Assembly (NCBI RefSeq): GCF_014199195.1
Contig: NZ_JACIJE010000008.1
Span: forward strand, 1-64,000
From: Neoroseomonas alkaliterrae
GTDB taxonomy: Bacteria > Pseudomonadota > Alphaproteobacteria > Acetobacterales > Acetobacteraceae
DNA: 64,000 nt
Direction: 5' to 3'
Shown: piece after piece, positions 54,679-63,463 of the stretch
How the letters are laid out: every line of letters begins with the position of its first letter
Position numbering within the stretch: position 1 is the first letter of the stretch
The notes under the pieces: generated by a model
Seen by the model: only the letters and a program-made list of their open reading frames with translations
Database searches by the model: none
Told to the model about the DNA's origin: nothing
Translations under genes and position numbers: made by a program

Positions 54679-55329
54679 TCAGCGCAGAGGCAGCGTCACG
54701 TTGATGACCTCGCACAGGTTGACGTTGCGCCGCTCGTCCGCCTGACCGTTGTCGTAGACGAAGCGCACATCGTACATGCAGCTGCCTTCCGGCAGGCGCA
54801 CGGGGTAGATCGCGCCGGGGGCGACGGTGTCGGCGCCCAGCCGGTCCGGGCCCCAGTTGTTGTCGGTGGTCAGCGAGGCATAGACCTGCATCACCGTCCG
54901 CTGGCCCTGGTTGACCAGGTTGAAGGAGGGGTTGCCCTGCGGGCCCTGCTGCGGCGCCGCCTGCTGCTGGCCGCCGCCCGCGCCGCGCCCGTCGAAGACG
55001 AGGTCGCGCACATTGCAGAGGTTGATGTTGCGCCGCTCCTCGGCCGGGCCGCCCGAGCGTTCATAGACCACGCGAACGTCATAGATGCATTCGCCGGGCG
55101 GCAGGCGGATCACGAAGTTGCGCCCGGCGGGCACCACGTTCTGCCCCAGCCGGTCCGGCCCCCAGTTGTTGTCGGTGGCGGGGGAGGCATAGGCCTCGTA
55201 GATCACGCGGCCGCTGCGGTTCACGAGGTTGAAGGACGGATCCCCGGTCTGGGCCTGCGCCAGCGGCGCAACCCCGCCGAAGGCCAGCATCGCCGCCGCG
55301 GCGGCAGTGGCCAGGCGTCGCAAGAACAT
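54679..55329 (-). CDS. Secreted protein with two tandem repeats
   Basis: 216-residue exported protein: signal peptide (LATAAAAAMLAFGGVAPLAQAQ), then two copies of an ~80-residue domain (about 31-112 and 132-213) joined by a Gln/Gly/Pro linker. Both copies share PSFNLVN, YAS...TDNNWGPDRLG, a Cys-Tyr-Asp-Val-Arg strand (CxYDVRxVY) and ERRN(I/V)NLC; each copy has two Cys that could pair. GAGAGGAG precedes the ATG. I recognise the domain as widespread in alphaproteobacteria, without a known role. Confidence 0.82.
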   Translation of the reverse strand: MFLRRLATAAAAAMLAFGGVAPLAQAQTGDPSFNLVNRSGRVIYEAYASPATDNNWGPDRLGQNVVPAGRNFVIRLPPGECIYDVRVVYERSGGPAEERRNINLCNVRDLVFDGRGAGGGQQQAAPQQGPQGNPSFNLVNQGQRTVMQVYASLTTDNNWGPDRLGADTVAPGAIYPVRLPEGSCMYDVRFVYDNGQADERRNVNLCEVINVTLPLR

Positions 55330-55457
55330 CGGTCCACGCTCCTCTCGATGGTGCCGGGCAGGCCGCCCGTCCGTTCCGCCCGCGAGGCTAGCGGAGCCCG
55401 CCGGGTGCGCCAACCGTCACGCGTCCCGCGCTGCGAAGCGCTTCACGCGGCGCGGGC

Positions 55458-56060
55458 TCACGCATAGCGGGCCAAAGCCTGCTCGAGCGAGGCCAGCGCG
55501 TTGCCGAGCGCGCCGACCATGCCCTCCGCCGCCTGCTCGGGCGTGGGCGGCGCCGTGCCGGAGGCCAGCGGCGCGGTGCCGGCGCTGACCATCTGGCCGA
55601 CCAGCCGGCTGCCGTTGCGCTCATCCACCAGCAGCAGCGTCATCTCGGCCCTTGCCACGCCCGCGCCCTGGTCGGCGGCGAGGCGCGTAAGTTCCCCCTC
55701 CAGCACGAAATCGGGCGCGAGCCGGCTGCCGGGGGCGAGGATGGCCGAGAACAGCCGCGATTCCAGCAGCCAGCGGCGCAGCGCCTGCTCCGCCGCTTCG
55801 GCCGGCGGGGCCGCCCATTCGGCGTAGAAGTCGAGGCTCTCGGTGCCGTCGGGGCGGATGGTGCGCAGGCTGCGCGTCTCCATCCCCGCCCCGGCGCGGA
55901 TGGTGCGCACCAGCAGGCTCCGCCGTCCCCGCCCGGTGCGCGGCGGCGCGTCGCGCCGGGGTTCGAGCGGGAAGCGGCGCGTCTCGACATACGGCCGGTC
56001 CGGCAGGACCGAGCAGGCGGCGAGCGCCAGCGGCGCGATCAGCATCAGGCGGCGGGTCAT
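55458..56060 (-). CDS. ABC-type lipid-transport auxiliary lipoprotein (PqiC-like)
   Basis: 200-residue outer-membrane lipoprotein with lipobox LALAAC (C16) and the ABC-type transport auxiliary (PqiC/DUF330-like) domain, including PYVETRRFPLEP and LVRTIRAGAGMETRSLRTI. It lies one base after the MlaD gene. In related systems this lipoprotein connects an Mce protein to the outer membrane, replacing MlaC in the transfer of phospholipids. Confidence 0.82.
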   Translation of the reverse strand: MTRRLMLIAPLALAACSVLPDRPYVETRRFPLEPRRDAPPRTGRGRRSLLVRTIRAGAGMETRSLRTIRPDGTESLDFYAEWAAPPAEAAEQALRRWLLESRLFSAILAPGSRLAPDFVLEGELTRLAADQGAGVARAEMTLLLVDERNGSRLVGQMVSAGTAPLASGTAPPTPEQAAEGMVGALGNALASLEQALARYA

Positions 56061-56061
56061 C

Positions 56062-57108
56062 TCAGCGGCGGTCCCTCGGTGGCGGCGGGGGCGGCTGGCC
56101 GAACAGCGACTGCGACGGGCTGCGCCGCAGCGCCTCGGCGGTGTCGCGCAGATTGGCGACGGTCGCGCGCAGGTCGCGCAGCAGCGGGCCGAGATCGGCC
56201 TGGGCGTCGCCCGTCGTGCTGCGCACCGTGCGCAGCGCGGCCTCGAGCGAGGCGATCACGGCGGGCAGCCGGGCGACGGAAGCGCGCAGATCCTGCGCCG
56301 CCTGCCCGATGCTCGCCGCCGCGCCGGCCACCTGCGGGTCCGCGACCAGCCGCTCGGCGGCCGCGCCGGCCGCGCCGACGCTGCGCGCGGCCTCGCGGAT
56401 GTCGCGCAGCGTCGTCTCCAGCGCCGCGCCCTCGACGGCCTGCCGCAGCGCGGCCATGGCGGTGGCGGCCTCGCGCAGCGTGGCGCCGAGCTCGCCCTGG
56501 GCGCCGACCTGCTGGCGCAGATCGGCCAGCAGCCCGACGGCGTTCTCCACGAGCCCGTCGATGTCGAGGTCGGCGAGGCGCGTCATCAGCCGTTCCGCCG
56601 CGCTCGTCACCTGCGTGATGGTCGAGGGCACGGAGGGGATCACCGTGAAGCGCGGCTCCCACGGCACGGGCATCGGCGGCGCGCGCGCGGGGTCGGTGAA
56701 ATCCACCTCCAGATAGGACAGGCCCGTCACGCCGGTTGTGGCGATGCGCACGCGCAGGCCGGCGCGCACCGCGTCTTCCACCGGGGCATCGCCGTAGCGC
56801 GCGGGGTCCACCGCGAAGCGCACGACGATGAGCCGCGAGGCGATCTCGTCCGGGCCGCGCGGCTGGCGACCGTAGAGCACCGAGACGAGGCCGAGCTCCG
56901 TCACCCGCCCCACCTGCACGCCGCGGAATCGCACCGGCGCGCCGACATCGAGCCCGGCCACGGATTCCTGCACATAGGTCTCGAACATCCGCATCTCGCC
57001 GCGCAGCGAGCCGGAGGTGAGGAACAGCACGAAGCCGATGGCCAGCGCCGCGCCGACCACGACGAGCATGCCGACGCGCAGGTAGAGCGGCCGTCCGGGC
57101 TGCGCCAT
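56062..57108 (-). CDS. MlaD-type Mce-domain protein
   Basis: 348-residue inner-membrane-anchored protein: one helix at about 11-32 (VGMLVVVGAALAIGFVLFL), an Mce domain to about 150 (VAGLDVGAPVRFRGVQVGRVTEL), a long helical tail, and a Pro-rich end. It is longer than E. coli MlaD, like other alphaproteobacterial Mce proteins. Mce rings form the periplasmic lipid channel on top of the MlaFE transporter. It lies 2 bases after the ATPase gene. Confidence 0.88.
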   Translation of the reverse strand: MAQPGRPLYLRVGMLVVVGAALAIGFVLFLTSGSLRGEMRMFETYVQESVAGLDVGAPVRFRGVQVGRVTELGLVSVLYGRQPRGPDEIASRLIVVRFAVDPARYGDAPVEDAVRAGLRVRIATTGVTGLSYLEVDFTDPARAPPMPVPWEPRFTVIPSVPSTITQVTSAAERLMTRLADLDIDGLVENAVGLLADLRQQVGAQGELGATLREAATAMAALRQAVEGAALETTLRDIREAARSVGAAGAAAERLVADPQVAGAAASIGQAAQDLRASVARLPAVIASLEAALRTVRSTTGDAQADLGPLLRDLRATVANLRDTAEALRRSPSQSLFGQPPPPPPRDRR

Positions 57109-57110
57109 GC

Positions 57111-57866
57111 TCAGGCGGCCTCCCGCCGGAAGAAGGCGCGCACGGTGGGATGCGTGCTCTCCTCGCGCAGCCGGCGCGGGTCGCCCTCGGCGATCATGCC
57201 GCGCGCCTGCTTGTCGAGCATGATGCAGCGGTCGCCGATGGCGAGGATGGATTGCAGCTCGTGCGTGACCACGACGAAGGTCGTGCCGGTATCGCGCGCG
57301 ATGTCCACGATCAGGCGGTCGAGCCCCGCGGAGGTGATGGGATCGAGCCCCGCGCCGGGCTCGTCGAGGAACAGCAGCGGCGGGTCGAGCGCCATGGCGC
57401 GCGCGATGCCCGCGCGCTTGGCCATGCCGCCCGAGATCTCGGCCGGCAGGCGCGCGGCCGCATCGCCCAGGCCGACAAGGCCGAGCTTGGCCCTCGCCAG
57501 CGCCTCCCGCGCCGGGCGGGGCAGGGCGGTGTGCTCCTCGAGCGGCAGTTCGACATTCTCGGCCAGGGTCATGCTCCCGAACAGGGCGCCGGACTGCCAC
57601 ATGACGCCGATGCGCCGCAACAGCGCGCGTCGCGTCGCGTCGTCCCGCGCCGCGGCGAGCTCCTCGCCGAGCAGGAAGGCGCGGCCCGCGGCGAGCGGCA
57701 CGAGGCCGATCAGCGCCTTGAGCAGCGTGGACTTGCCGCAGCCCGAGCCGCCCAGGATCACGAAGATCTCACCGCGCCGGACCTCGAATGTCACGTCGCG
57801 GAACACCGTGTTGCCGTTGAAGGCGACGGCGAGACCCTCGGCGCGGATGACCGGTTCCTCCGCCAT
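57111..57866 (-). CDS. mlaF: MlaF-type ABC transporter ATPase
   Basis: 251-residue ATPase with Walker A GGSGCGKST (about residues 39-47), signature SGGMAKRAGIARA and Walker B PLLFLDEPGAGLDPITSAG; the GMAKRAG variant is characteristic of the Mla/Mkl group. It drives lipid movement with MlaE and MlaD. It lies 2 bases after the mlaE gene. Confidence 0.92.
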   Translation of the reverse strand: MAEEPVIRAEGLAVAFNGNTVFRDVTFEVRRGEIFVILGGSGCGKSTLLKALIGLVPLAAGRAFLLGEELAAARDDATRRALLRRIGVMWQSGALFGSMTLAENVELPLEEHTALPRPAREALARAKLGLVGLGDAAARLPAEISGGMAKRAGIARAMALDPPLLFLDEPGAGLDPITSAGLDRLIVDIARDTGTTFVVVTHELQSILAIGDRCIMLDKQARGMIAEGDPRRLREESTHPTVRAFFRREAA

Positions 57867-57868
57867 GC

Positions 57869-58984
57869 TCAGATCCCGAGGCGGAAGAACAGCACCGCGA
57901 AGATGCCGTCCATCACCACGATGGCGACGATGCCGCCGACCACGGCCGCGGTCGCCGCATCGCCCACCGCGCGCGGCCCGCGCCCGGCCGAAAGCCCCGC
58001 CCGGCAGCCGATGCCCGCGATCACGAGGCCGAAGCACGCCGCCTTGAACAGCCCGCCCATCAGGTCGGTCAGCGTCAGCCATTGCTGGAGCTGGCTCTCC
58101 ACCGCCGCCGAGGGGTAGCCGAGCGTCGCCATGATCAGGGTCATGCCGGCGATGCCCGAGAGGTTCATCAGCAGCGCGAGCACCGGCATCACCAGCGTGG
58201 CGGCGAGCAGGCGCGGCAGCACCAGCATGGCGGTGGCGTCCACGCCCATGATCCTGAGCGCGTCCACCTCCTCGTTCACCGTCATGGTGCCGAGCTCGGC
58301 GGCGAAGGCCGATCCGGTGCGCCCGGCGAGCACCACGCCCGCGAGCAGCGGCCCCAGCTCGCGCACCAGCGAGATGCCGACGAGATTGGGCACGAAGACC
58401 TCCGCCCCGAAGCGGCGCAGCGGGATCGAGGACTGGTAGGCGAGGATGACGCCGATCAGGAACCCCAGCAGCAGCGTCAGGGGGAAGGCGCGGGTGCCCA
58501 CCTCGTCGAGGTGGCGCAGCACCTCCGAAAGGCGCAGCAGCCGCGGCCGCGCCATGGCGCGCAGCGCGGTCACCGCCGTCTCGCCGATGAAGGCGACCGC
58601 CGAGCGCGCATCGCGCAGCACGCCCACCGTGGCGCGGCCGATCGCGGTGATCGGGTGGAAGGGCGTGCGCGGCTTCACCGGGGCGGGCGCCGCGGCCAGC
58701 GCGCGGCGCATCCGCGCGAGCACCGCGGCGACGGGCTCGGAGGCGCCGCGCGGCTCGGCCTCCGGTGCCGCGGTCAGCAGCATCACCGCGCCGGCGGAAT
58801 CGAGGCTTTCGAGGCCCGAGAGATCGAGCACGGCGATCCCCCCGCCGCGCCCGGCGCGCAGCGCCTCGGGCCAGAGCCGGGCCGTGGCGGCCATGTCCAG
58901 CCACCCCAGGGCCGCGAGCACGCGGCCGCCCTCCTCCTCCCGCAGCGCGAGCCGCGCGCCGGCCTGGTCGGGTCGTCCATCCAT
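57869..58984 (-). CDS. mlaE: STAS-MlaE lipid-transport permease
   Basis: 371-residue permease. Residues about 1-75 are a STAS-like domain (GGIAVLDLSGLESLDSAGAVM), a feature of alphaproteobacterial MlaE that in E. coli is a separate MlaB. The rest is the MlaE membrane domain with five or six helices and VRELGPLLAGVVLAGRTGSAFAAELGTM. It starts at the ATG at 58984 and is the first gene of the leftward operon. No MlaC is present; the lipoprotein at its end may do that job. Confidence 0.9.
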   Translation of the reverse strand: MDGRPDQAGARLALREEEGGRVLAALGWLDMAATARLWPEALRAGRGGGIAVLDLSGLESLDSAGAVMLLTAAPEAEPRGASEPVAAVLARMRRALAAAPAPVKPRTPFHPITAIGRATVGVLRDARSAVAFIGETAVTALRAMARPRLLRLSEVLRHLDEVGTRAFPLTLLLGFLIGVILAYQSSIPLRRFGAEVFVPNLVGISLVRELGPLLAGVVLAGRTGSAFAAELGTMTVNEEVDALRIMGVDATAMLVLPRLLAATLVMPVLALLMNLSGIAGMTLIMATLGYPSAAVESQLQQWLTLTDLMGGLFKAACFGLVIAGIGCRAGLSAGRGPRAVGDAATAAVVGGIVAIVVMDGIFAVLFFRLGI

Positions 58985-59070
58985 CGGGCCGATTGGACCC
59001 ATCCCGCGCCGGGCTGCAAGCCCTTCCTTCGTGATGAATCGAATCAGCGCAACGGGCCCGCGCCCGCGCC

Positions 59071-59805
59071 TCAGCCCCGGAAGGCCTGGATCAGCAGGGC
59101 CGCGGCCACCGAGACGTTCAGGCTCTCGACCGGCCCGGCCGGCGCGAGCGTCACGCGCCAGGCGCAGGCGGCGGCGGTGGCCGGGGGCAGGCCCGTCTCC
59201 TCGTTGCCGAGCACCAGCGCGACCGGCGCCCCGCAGGGCACCGCGGCGGGCGGCACGCCGCCGCGGGCCACCGCGGCCACCGTCGTCATGGCGGGGGCGA
59301 GGGCGCGCAGCACCACCGGGAGGTCCGCCGCCCGGTAGAGGTCGAGCGCCTCCAGCCCGCCTTCCGAGGTGCGGAAGGCGGCATCCGACAGCCCTGCCTG
59401 CCGCGGATCGCCCGAGAGCACCATCGCCCGGCAGCCGAGAAAGGCCGCCGAGCGGGCGATCGCGCCGAGATTGTGCGGATTGCCGATGCCATCGAGCACC
59501 GGCGTCACCCGCGCCTGCCGGAGCGAATCCGGCAGCCGGGCGGGATCGAGCGCGGGGACCGCGCGCGGCAGCGCGAGCGCGACCAGCCCGCCGTGGTGCT
59601 GCGTGCCGGCGATGCGGGCGAGATCGGCCGCCGGCACCTCCCGGTATGGGCGGCGCATCCGCGCCAGCACGGCGCAGTGCGGCCCGGCCTCGCGGCGCCG
59701 CTCCGCGGTGTGGAACAGGCGCTGCACATCCTGCGGCCGCCGCGCGAAGAGGGCGGCGACGGCCGCCGGGCCGCAATGCCGGTCGAGATCCAGTCGGGGG
59801 GTCAC
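59071..59805 (-). CDS. TrmH/SpoU-family RNA methyltransferase
   Basis: 244-residue SPOUT methyltransferase. The N-terminal part resembles the RlmB RNA-binding domain; the SPOUT knot is at GNPHNLGAIARSAAFLG, VALVLGNEETGLP and VESLNVSVAAALLIQ (conserved Asn/Glu/Ser). It would methylate a ribose 2'-OH in rRNA or tRNA. The GTG start overlaps the stop of a dehydrogenase gene, an odd place for an RNA enzyme; it may simply be carried along at the end of the catabolic operon. Confidence 0.88.
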   Translation of the reverse strand: MTPRLDLDRHCGPAAVAALFARRPQDVQRLFHTAERRREAGPHCAVLARMRRPYREVPAADLARIAGTQHHGGLVALALPRAVPALDPARLPDSLRQARVTPVLDGIGNPHNLGAIARSAAFLGCRAMVLSGDPRQAGLSDAAFRTSEGGLEALDLYRAADLPVVLRALAPAMTTVAAVARGGVPPAAVPCGAPVALVLGNEETGLPPATAAACAWRVTLAPAGPVESLNVSVAAALLIQAFRG

Positions 59806-60803
59806 GCGGCGGCGAGGGCGATCAGGCGCGCGTGCAGCGCCTCCGGCACATCCAGCCCGGACCGCCGGGCCTCGTCGAGCAGCGCCTCCCGCCGGCTGCC
59901 GGGCAGGCGCACGCCGTCCTCGGCGGCCATGGCCGCGACGAAGGCCTCGATCCGCGCGGCGAAGGCCTCGGCGCCGGCCAGCGCGCCCGAATCCACGACC
60001 AGCAGTGCCTGGCCGAGGCGCGGGCGGTTGCCCTCGTCCTGGAAGAAGCTGTCCGCCTCGAAGCCGAAGGCGGCACCGGTCAGCGCGCAGCAGAGCAGCT
60101 CCACCACCATCGCCAGCAGCGCGCCCTTGGTCCCGCCCATCGCCAGCATCGCGCCCGAGAGCGCGGCCTGCGCATCGGTGGTCGGGCGCCCCTCGGCGTC
60201 GAGCGCCCATCCCTCGGGGATGGGCCGGCCTTCCTTCGCCGCGACCATGATTTTCCCGCGCGCGACCTCCGAAAGCGCCATGTCCACCAGGAGCGGCGGC
60301 GCCCCGCGGCGCGGGAAGGCGGCGGCGACCGGGTTCGTGCCCATCAGCGGCCGCCGCCCGCCCGGCACCGGCATGGCGGCGGGGGAGTTGGTGAAGGCGA
60401 GCGCCACCAGCCCCTGCCGCGCGAGCCGCGCGACCGGCAGACCCATCGCCCCCGAATGGTGCGAGTTCGTCACCCCCGCGAAGGCCACGCCATGCGCCCG
60501 CGCGCGCCAGGCGGCCTCCGCTTCCGCCAGCGCCAGCGCGGGATAGGCGAGGCCATGGCGCGCATCCACCAACACCGCGCCGCCGCGCTCGTTGACGATG
60601 CGCGGCACCGCGGCGCCGTCGGCCCGCCCGTTGCGCAGGAAGGCGGCGTATTGCGGCACGCGGGACAGGCCATGCCCCGCCTGTCCCGCGGCCTCGGCCT
60701 GGACCAGCGCCTCGGCCGTGCGCGCCGCCATCTCGGCCGAGGCGCCGGCGGCGGCGAGCGCCGCCCGGGCCAGCGCCTCGGCGTCCGTGAGGGAAAGTCT
60801 CAT
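59802..60803 (-). CDS. Ldh-family NAD(P)-dependent dehydrogenase
   Basis: 333-residue oxidoreductase of the Ldh2/malate-sulfolactate-ureidoglycolate dehydrogenase family, which is not related to classical lactate dehydrogenases. Motifs: GHGLSRVPQY near 43, GVTNSHHSGAMG (catalytic His), PLMGTNPVAAAFPRRG and the Gly-rich KGALLAMVVELLC. The ATG at 60803 overlaps the Bug receptor stop by one base. Beside SuyAB-like proteins, a sulfolactate dehydrogenase (ComC-like) is the suggestive reading, but family membership alone does not fix it. Confidence 0.87.
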   Translation of the reverse strand: MRLSLTDAEALARAALAAAGASAEMAARTAEALVQAEAAGQAGHGLSRVPQYAAFLRNGRADGAAVPRIVNERGGAVLVDARHGLAYPALALAEAEAAWRARAHGVAFAGVTNSHHSGAMGLPVARLARQGLVALAFTNSPAAMPVPGGRRPLMGTNPVAAAFPRRGAPPLLVDMALSEVARGKIMVAAKEGRPIPEGWALDAEGRPTTDAQAALSGAMLAMGGTKGALLAMVVELLCCALTGAAFGFEADSFFQDEGNRPRLGQALLVVDSGALAGAEAFAARIEAFVAAMAAEDGVRLPGSRREALLDEARRSGLDVPEALHARLIALAAA

Positions 60804-61777
60804 CAGTCCGCGCGCAACCCCGCTTCCTGGATCAGCCGCGCCCAGCGCGCCGTCTCCTCGGCGACGAAGGGCAGCGAGCGCGCGCGGTCCCAGCCCTCGA
60901 CCGTGAAGCCGCCCTCGCGCGCACGGCGCCCCACATCGGGGTCGCGGATGGCGGTCAGGGTGTCGGCCTCGATGCGGGCGATGATGGGGGCGGGAACCGC
61001 CGCCGGGACCATCATGGCGGTCCAGTTCGTCATCTCGAGGCTCGGCTGGCCGGCCTCGCGCACCGTCGGCACGTCGGGCAGCAGCGGGTGGCGCGCCGCC
61101 GCCGTCACCGCGAGGGCGCGCAGCCGCCCGGCCTGGATCTGCGCGATGCATTCGGGAAGGTTCGAGACCATGAGATCGACATTGCCCGCGGCAAGGTCCG
61201 TCACCGACGGCGCGCCGCCGCGATAGGGCACATGGGTGATGTTGTCACCCGCCCCCGCCGCGCGGCGGAAGAGCTCGAGCCCGAGATGCGGCGGCGAGCC
61301 GTTGCCCGAGGAGGCGCCGTTCAGCCGCCGCGTCCGCGCCTGCTGAACGAGGTCGGCGAGCGTGCGCGCGGGGTTCTTCTCGGCGTTCACTACCACCACG
61401 AGCGGCAGCGAGCCGAGCACCGAGATCACGGTCAGGTCGCGGCGGAAATCGTAGGGCGCGTTCGGGAACAGCGTCGCGTTCACCGTGTGCGTCATGGTGA
61501 TGGCGAGCAGCGTGTGCCCGTCCGGGGCCGCCTTCGCCACCGCATCCGCGCCGATGAGCGCATTGCCGCCGGCGCGGTTCTCGATGATGACGGGCCGGCC
61601 CCAGATCTCGGAGAGCTTCTGCCCGACGAGCCGCGCCATGATGTCGGTGAGCCCGCCGGGCGGGAACGGCACGACGTAGCGGACGGGGCGTTCGGGGAAT
61701 GGCGCCTGCGCGCGCGCGGTGGCGGGAATGAGAGCCGCGGCGGGCGTCGCGGCGAGGAGATGGCGGCGGTTGATCAA
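60803..61777 (-). CDS. Bug/TctC-type solute receptor
   Basis: 324-residue periplasmic receptor. Signal peptide RRHLLAATPAAALIPATARA, then family parts VRYVVPFPPGGLTDIMARLV and VIIENRAGGNALIGADAVAKA. The TTG at 61777 has GGGAGG eight bases upstream, better than the ATG at 61798. No TctA or TctB genes are here, so transport partners lie outside the window. It is intact, unlike the receptor at 36570-37541. Its place in the operon suggests it takes up the sulfonated or sugar-acid substrate. Confidence 0.88.
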   Translation of the reverse strand: MINRRHLLAATPAAALIPATARAQAPFPERPVRYVVPFPPGGLTDIMARLVGQKLSEIWGRPVIIENRAGGNALIGADAVAKAAPDGHTLLAITMTHTVNATLFPNAPYDFRRDLTVISVLGSLPLVVVVNAEKNPARTLADLVQQARTRRLNGASSGNGSPPHLGLELFRRAAGAGDNITHVPYRGGAPSVTDLAAGNVDLMVSNLPECIAQIQAGRLRALAVTAAARHPLLPDVPTVREAGQPSLEMTNWTAMMVPAAVPAPIIARIEADTLTAIRDPDVGRRAREGGFTVEGWDRARSLPFVAEETARWARLIQEAGLRAD

Positions 61778-61891
61778 GGCGGGGTCCCTCCCAGTCATTG
61801 TCGTTGCGGCGATGCTAGACCAGGGCCGCGGCGCATGGCGAGGCATCGGGCGGTGCCATCGTTCCGACGATGCGGGACCGGGAGGGCGCGG

Positions 61892-61916
61892 GGCCGGCGG
61901 CGCGCGGCCGCCGGCC
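61892..61916 (-). terminator. Hairpin between the SuyB-like and Bug receptor genes
   Basis: A perfect 10-bp stem (61892-61901 with 61907-61916) with a five-base loop starts just beyond the SuyB-like stop, on its downstream side. It could reduce read-through to the receptor gene or stabilise the upstream mRNA end. No T-run is present. Confidence 0.5.
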
Positions 61917-61923
61917 GGTTGCG

Positions 61924-63099
61924 TCACGCGCTCTCGTAGAGGCGCGTCAGGCTGAACTCGCGGTGGCCGAGGATCTCGGCCGCCGTGTGCTGCCCGTCGG
62001 CGGTGCGGATGATGCAGTCGAGCAGCGCATCCCCCGCCTCGTCGAGGTTCATCCTCTTCTGCAGCAGCCCGGTCACGTCCACGTCGATGTGCTCGGACAT
62101 GGTGCGCTGGGTGCGCGGATTCGCCGTCAGCTTGATGACCGGCAGGATCGGGTTGCCGATCACGTTGCCCTGGCCGGTGGGGAAGGTGTGCACCGCGAAG
62201 CCCGAGGCGGCGCAGAGCGTCACCATCTCGGCCGCCGCCGAGGAGGAATCCATGAACCACAGCCCCGGATGCGTCGGCTCCTCGGCCTTGTCGAGCACGC
62301 CGTCCACGGTGCACTTCTTGCCGATCTTCTGGATGTTGCCGAGCGCCTTCTCCTCGATGGTGGTCAGGCCGCCCTCGATGTTGCCCTTGGTCGGCTGGCT
62401 CTCGGAGAGGTCGTTGGTCTTGTTCGCCTCGATCACCGCCTGGTAGCGGTTGAACATCTTCATGAACTGCTCGGCGATCTCGGGCGTGCGGCAGCGCGCG
62501 GCGACCAGGTGCTCGCCGCCGGTGATCTCCGAGGTCTCGCCGAAGACCAGCGTGTTGCCGTTCTCCCAGAGCTTGTCGAAGGAGTTGCCGACGGTCGGGC
62601 AGGAGGCGAGGCCCGAAGTCGTGTCGCTCTCGCCGCATTTGGTCGAGACCCAGAGCTCCTGGATCGGCGCGCGGGTCTTCTTGAGCCCCGTCGCGTACTT
62701 CACCATGCGGTAGGCGGCGCGCGAGGCGGCGGCGATGGTGTTGATGTCGCCGTTCTGCTCGATCGAGAAGGCCTCGACCGGCTTGCCGGTCTTGGCGATG
62801 CCCTCGGCGACCTTGCCGGTCCAGCCCGGCTCGATGCCGATCACCACCACGGCGGCGACGTTGGGGTTGCAGCCGGTGCCGATGATGGTGCGGAAATGCA
62901 GGTCGAGGTCGGCGCCGAACTGCAGCCGCCCATAGGCATGGGGGATGGCGAGCGTGCCCTGGATGTTGCGCGCCACACCTTCGGCCGCGGCGTTGGAGAT
63001 GTCGTCCACGGGCAGGATCAGGACGTGGTTGCGCACGCCCATGCGGCCATTGTCGCGCCGCCAGCCCTCGAAGGTCGCGTTCCTGAGGTTGATGCCCAT
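61924..63099 (-). CDS. suyB: UxaA-family hydro-/sulfo-lyase large subunit, SuyB-like
   Basis: 391-residue UxaA-family enzyme. Long family-specific segments are [60 protein letters not shown] and [20 protein letters not shown], which I match to the beta subunit of (2R)-sulfolactate sulfo-lyase (SuyB) rather than altronate or galactarate dehydratases. It would release sulfite from sulfolactate giving pyruvate. ATG at 63099 lies 6 bases inside the end of the small-subunit gene. The substrate is from remembered similarity, not a search. Confidence 0.8.
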   Translation of the reverse strand: MGINLRNATFEGWRRDNGRMGVRNHVLILPVDDISNAAAEGVARNIQGTLAIPHAYGRLQFGADLDLHFRTIIGTGCNPNVAAVVVIGIEPGWTGKVAEGIAKTGKPVEAFSIEQNGDINTIAAASRAAYRMVKYATGLKKTRAPIQELWVSTKCGESDTTSGLASCPTVGNSFDKLWENGNTLVFGETSEITGGEHLVAARCRTPEIAEQFMKMFNRYQAVIEANKTNDLSESQPTKGNIEGGLTTIEEKALGNIQKIGKKCTVDGVLDKAEEPTHPGLWFMDSSSAAAEMVTLCAASGFAVHTFPTGQGNVIGNPILPVIKLTANPRTQRTMSEHIDVDVTGLLQKRMNLDEAGDALLDCIIRTADGQHTAAEILGHREFSLTRLYESA

Positions 63100-63104
63100 G
63101 GCGC

Positions 63105-63389
63105 TCACCACCGCTTCGTCTTGACGTTGTGCACGTGCAGATGCTCGCCCGCGCCGATGTCGGCGACGGCACGGCCGATGTCCACGCCGTACTTGATGAT
63201 CGTGTCGCCGGCCTTGATGTCGCGGATCGCGACCTTGTGGCCGATCGGGATGTCGGACTTCGCCGGGAACTCGATCATCCGGTCCTGGTCCATGATCCAG
63301 CCGTTCAGCGTCTGCCCGGCCTTCACACCCTCGACGACCACGACGCCGACGGAATCGCCTTCGTCATGGACGCAGAAATGCACGGTCAT
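63105..63389 (-). CDS. suyA: UxaA-family small subunit, SuyA-like
   Basis: 94-residue SAF-domain protein forming the small subunit of the UxaA-family enzyme downstream. It starts [20 protein letters not shown] and ends [12 protein letters not shown], closely as in SuyA of sulfolactate sulfo-lyase; altronate dehydratase ends differently. Its stop overlaps the start of the large subunit region. It is the first gene of the leftward operon, with the divergent GntR regulator 69 bases away. Confidence 0.82.
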   Translation of the reverse strand: MTVHFCVHDEGDSVGVVVVEGVKAGQTLNGWIMDQDRMIEFPAKSDIPIGHKVAIRDIKAGDTIIKYGVDIGRAVADIGAGEHLHVHNVKTKRW

Positions 63390-63424
63390 CGTGCCCGCCC
63401 TCCCTCGCTCGGTTGCGCCGGGTG

Positions 63425-63453
63425 AGGCTAGGCGAGGCTTGACCCATGGTCAA
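63425..63453 (-). promoter_or_regulatory. Putative promoter of the suyAB-like operon
   Basis: On the leftward strand TTGACC (63448-63453) and TAGCCT (63425-63430) are spaced 17 bases, resembling -35 and -10 boxes about 35 bases before the first gene. The -35 box is inside the palindromic operator, so a bound repressor would block polymerase. Predicted by eye only. Confidence 0.5.
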
Positions 63454-63463
63454 CTAGATGACC
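63448..63463. promoter_or_regulatory. Palindromic operator for the GntR regulator
   Basis: GGTCAACTAGATGACC is symmetric at 14 of 16 positions about its centre. It lies between the divergent suyA-like and gntR-like genes and overlaps the first possible regulator start (63458). Its size and place fit a GntR-family binding site controlling both genes. Confidence 0.65.
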
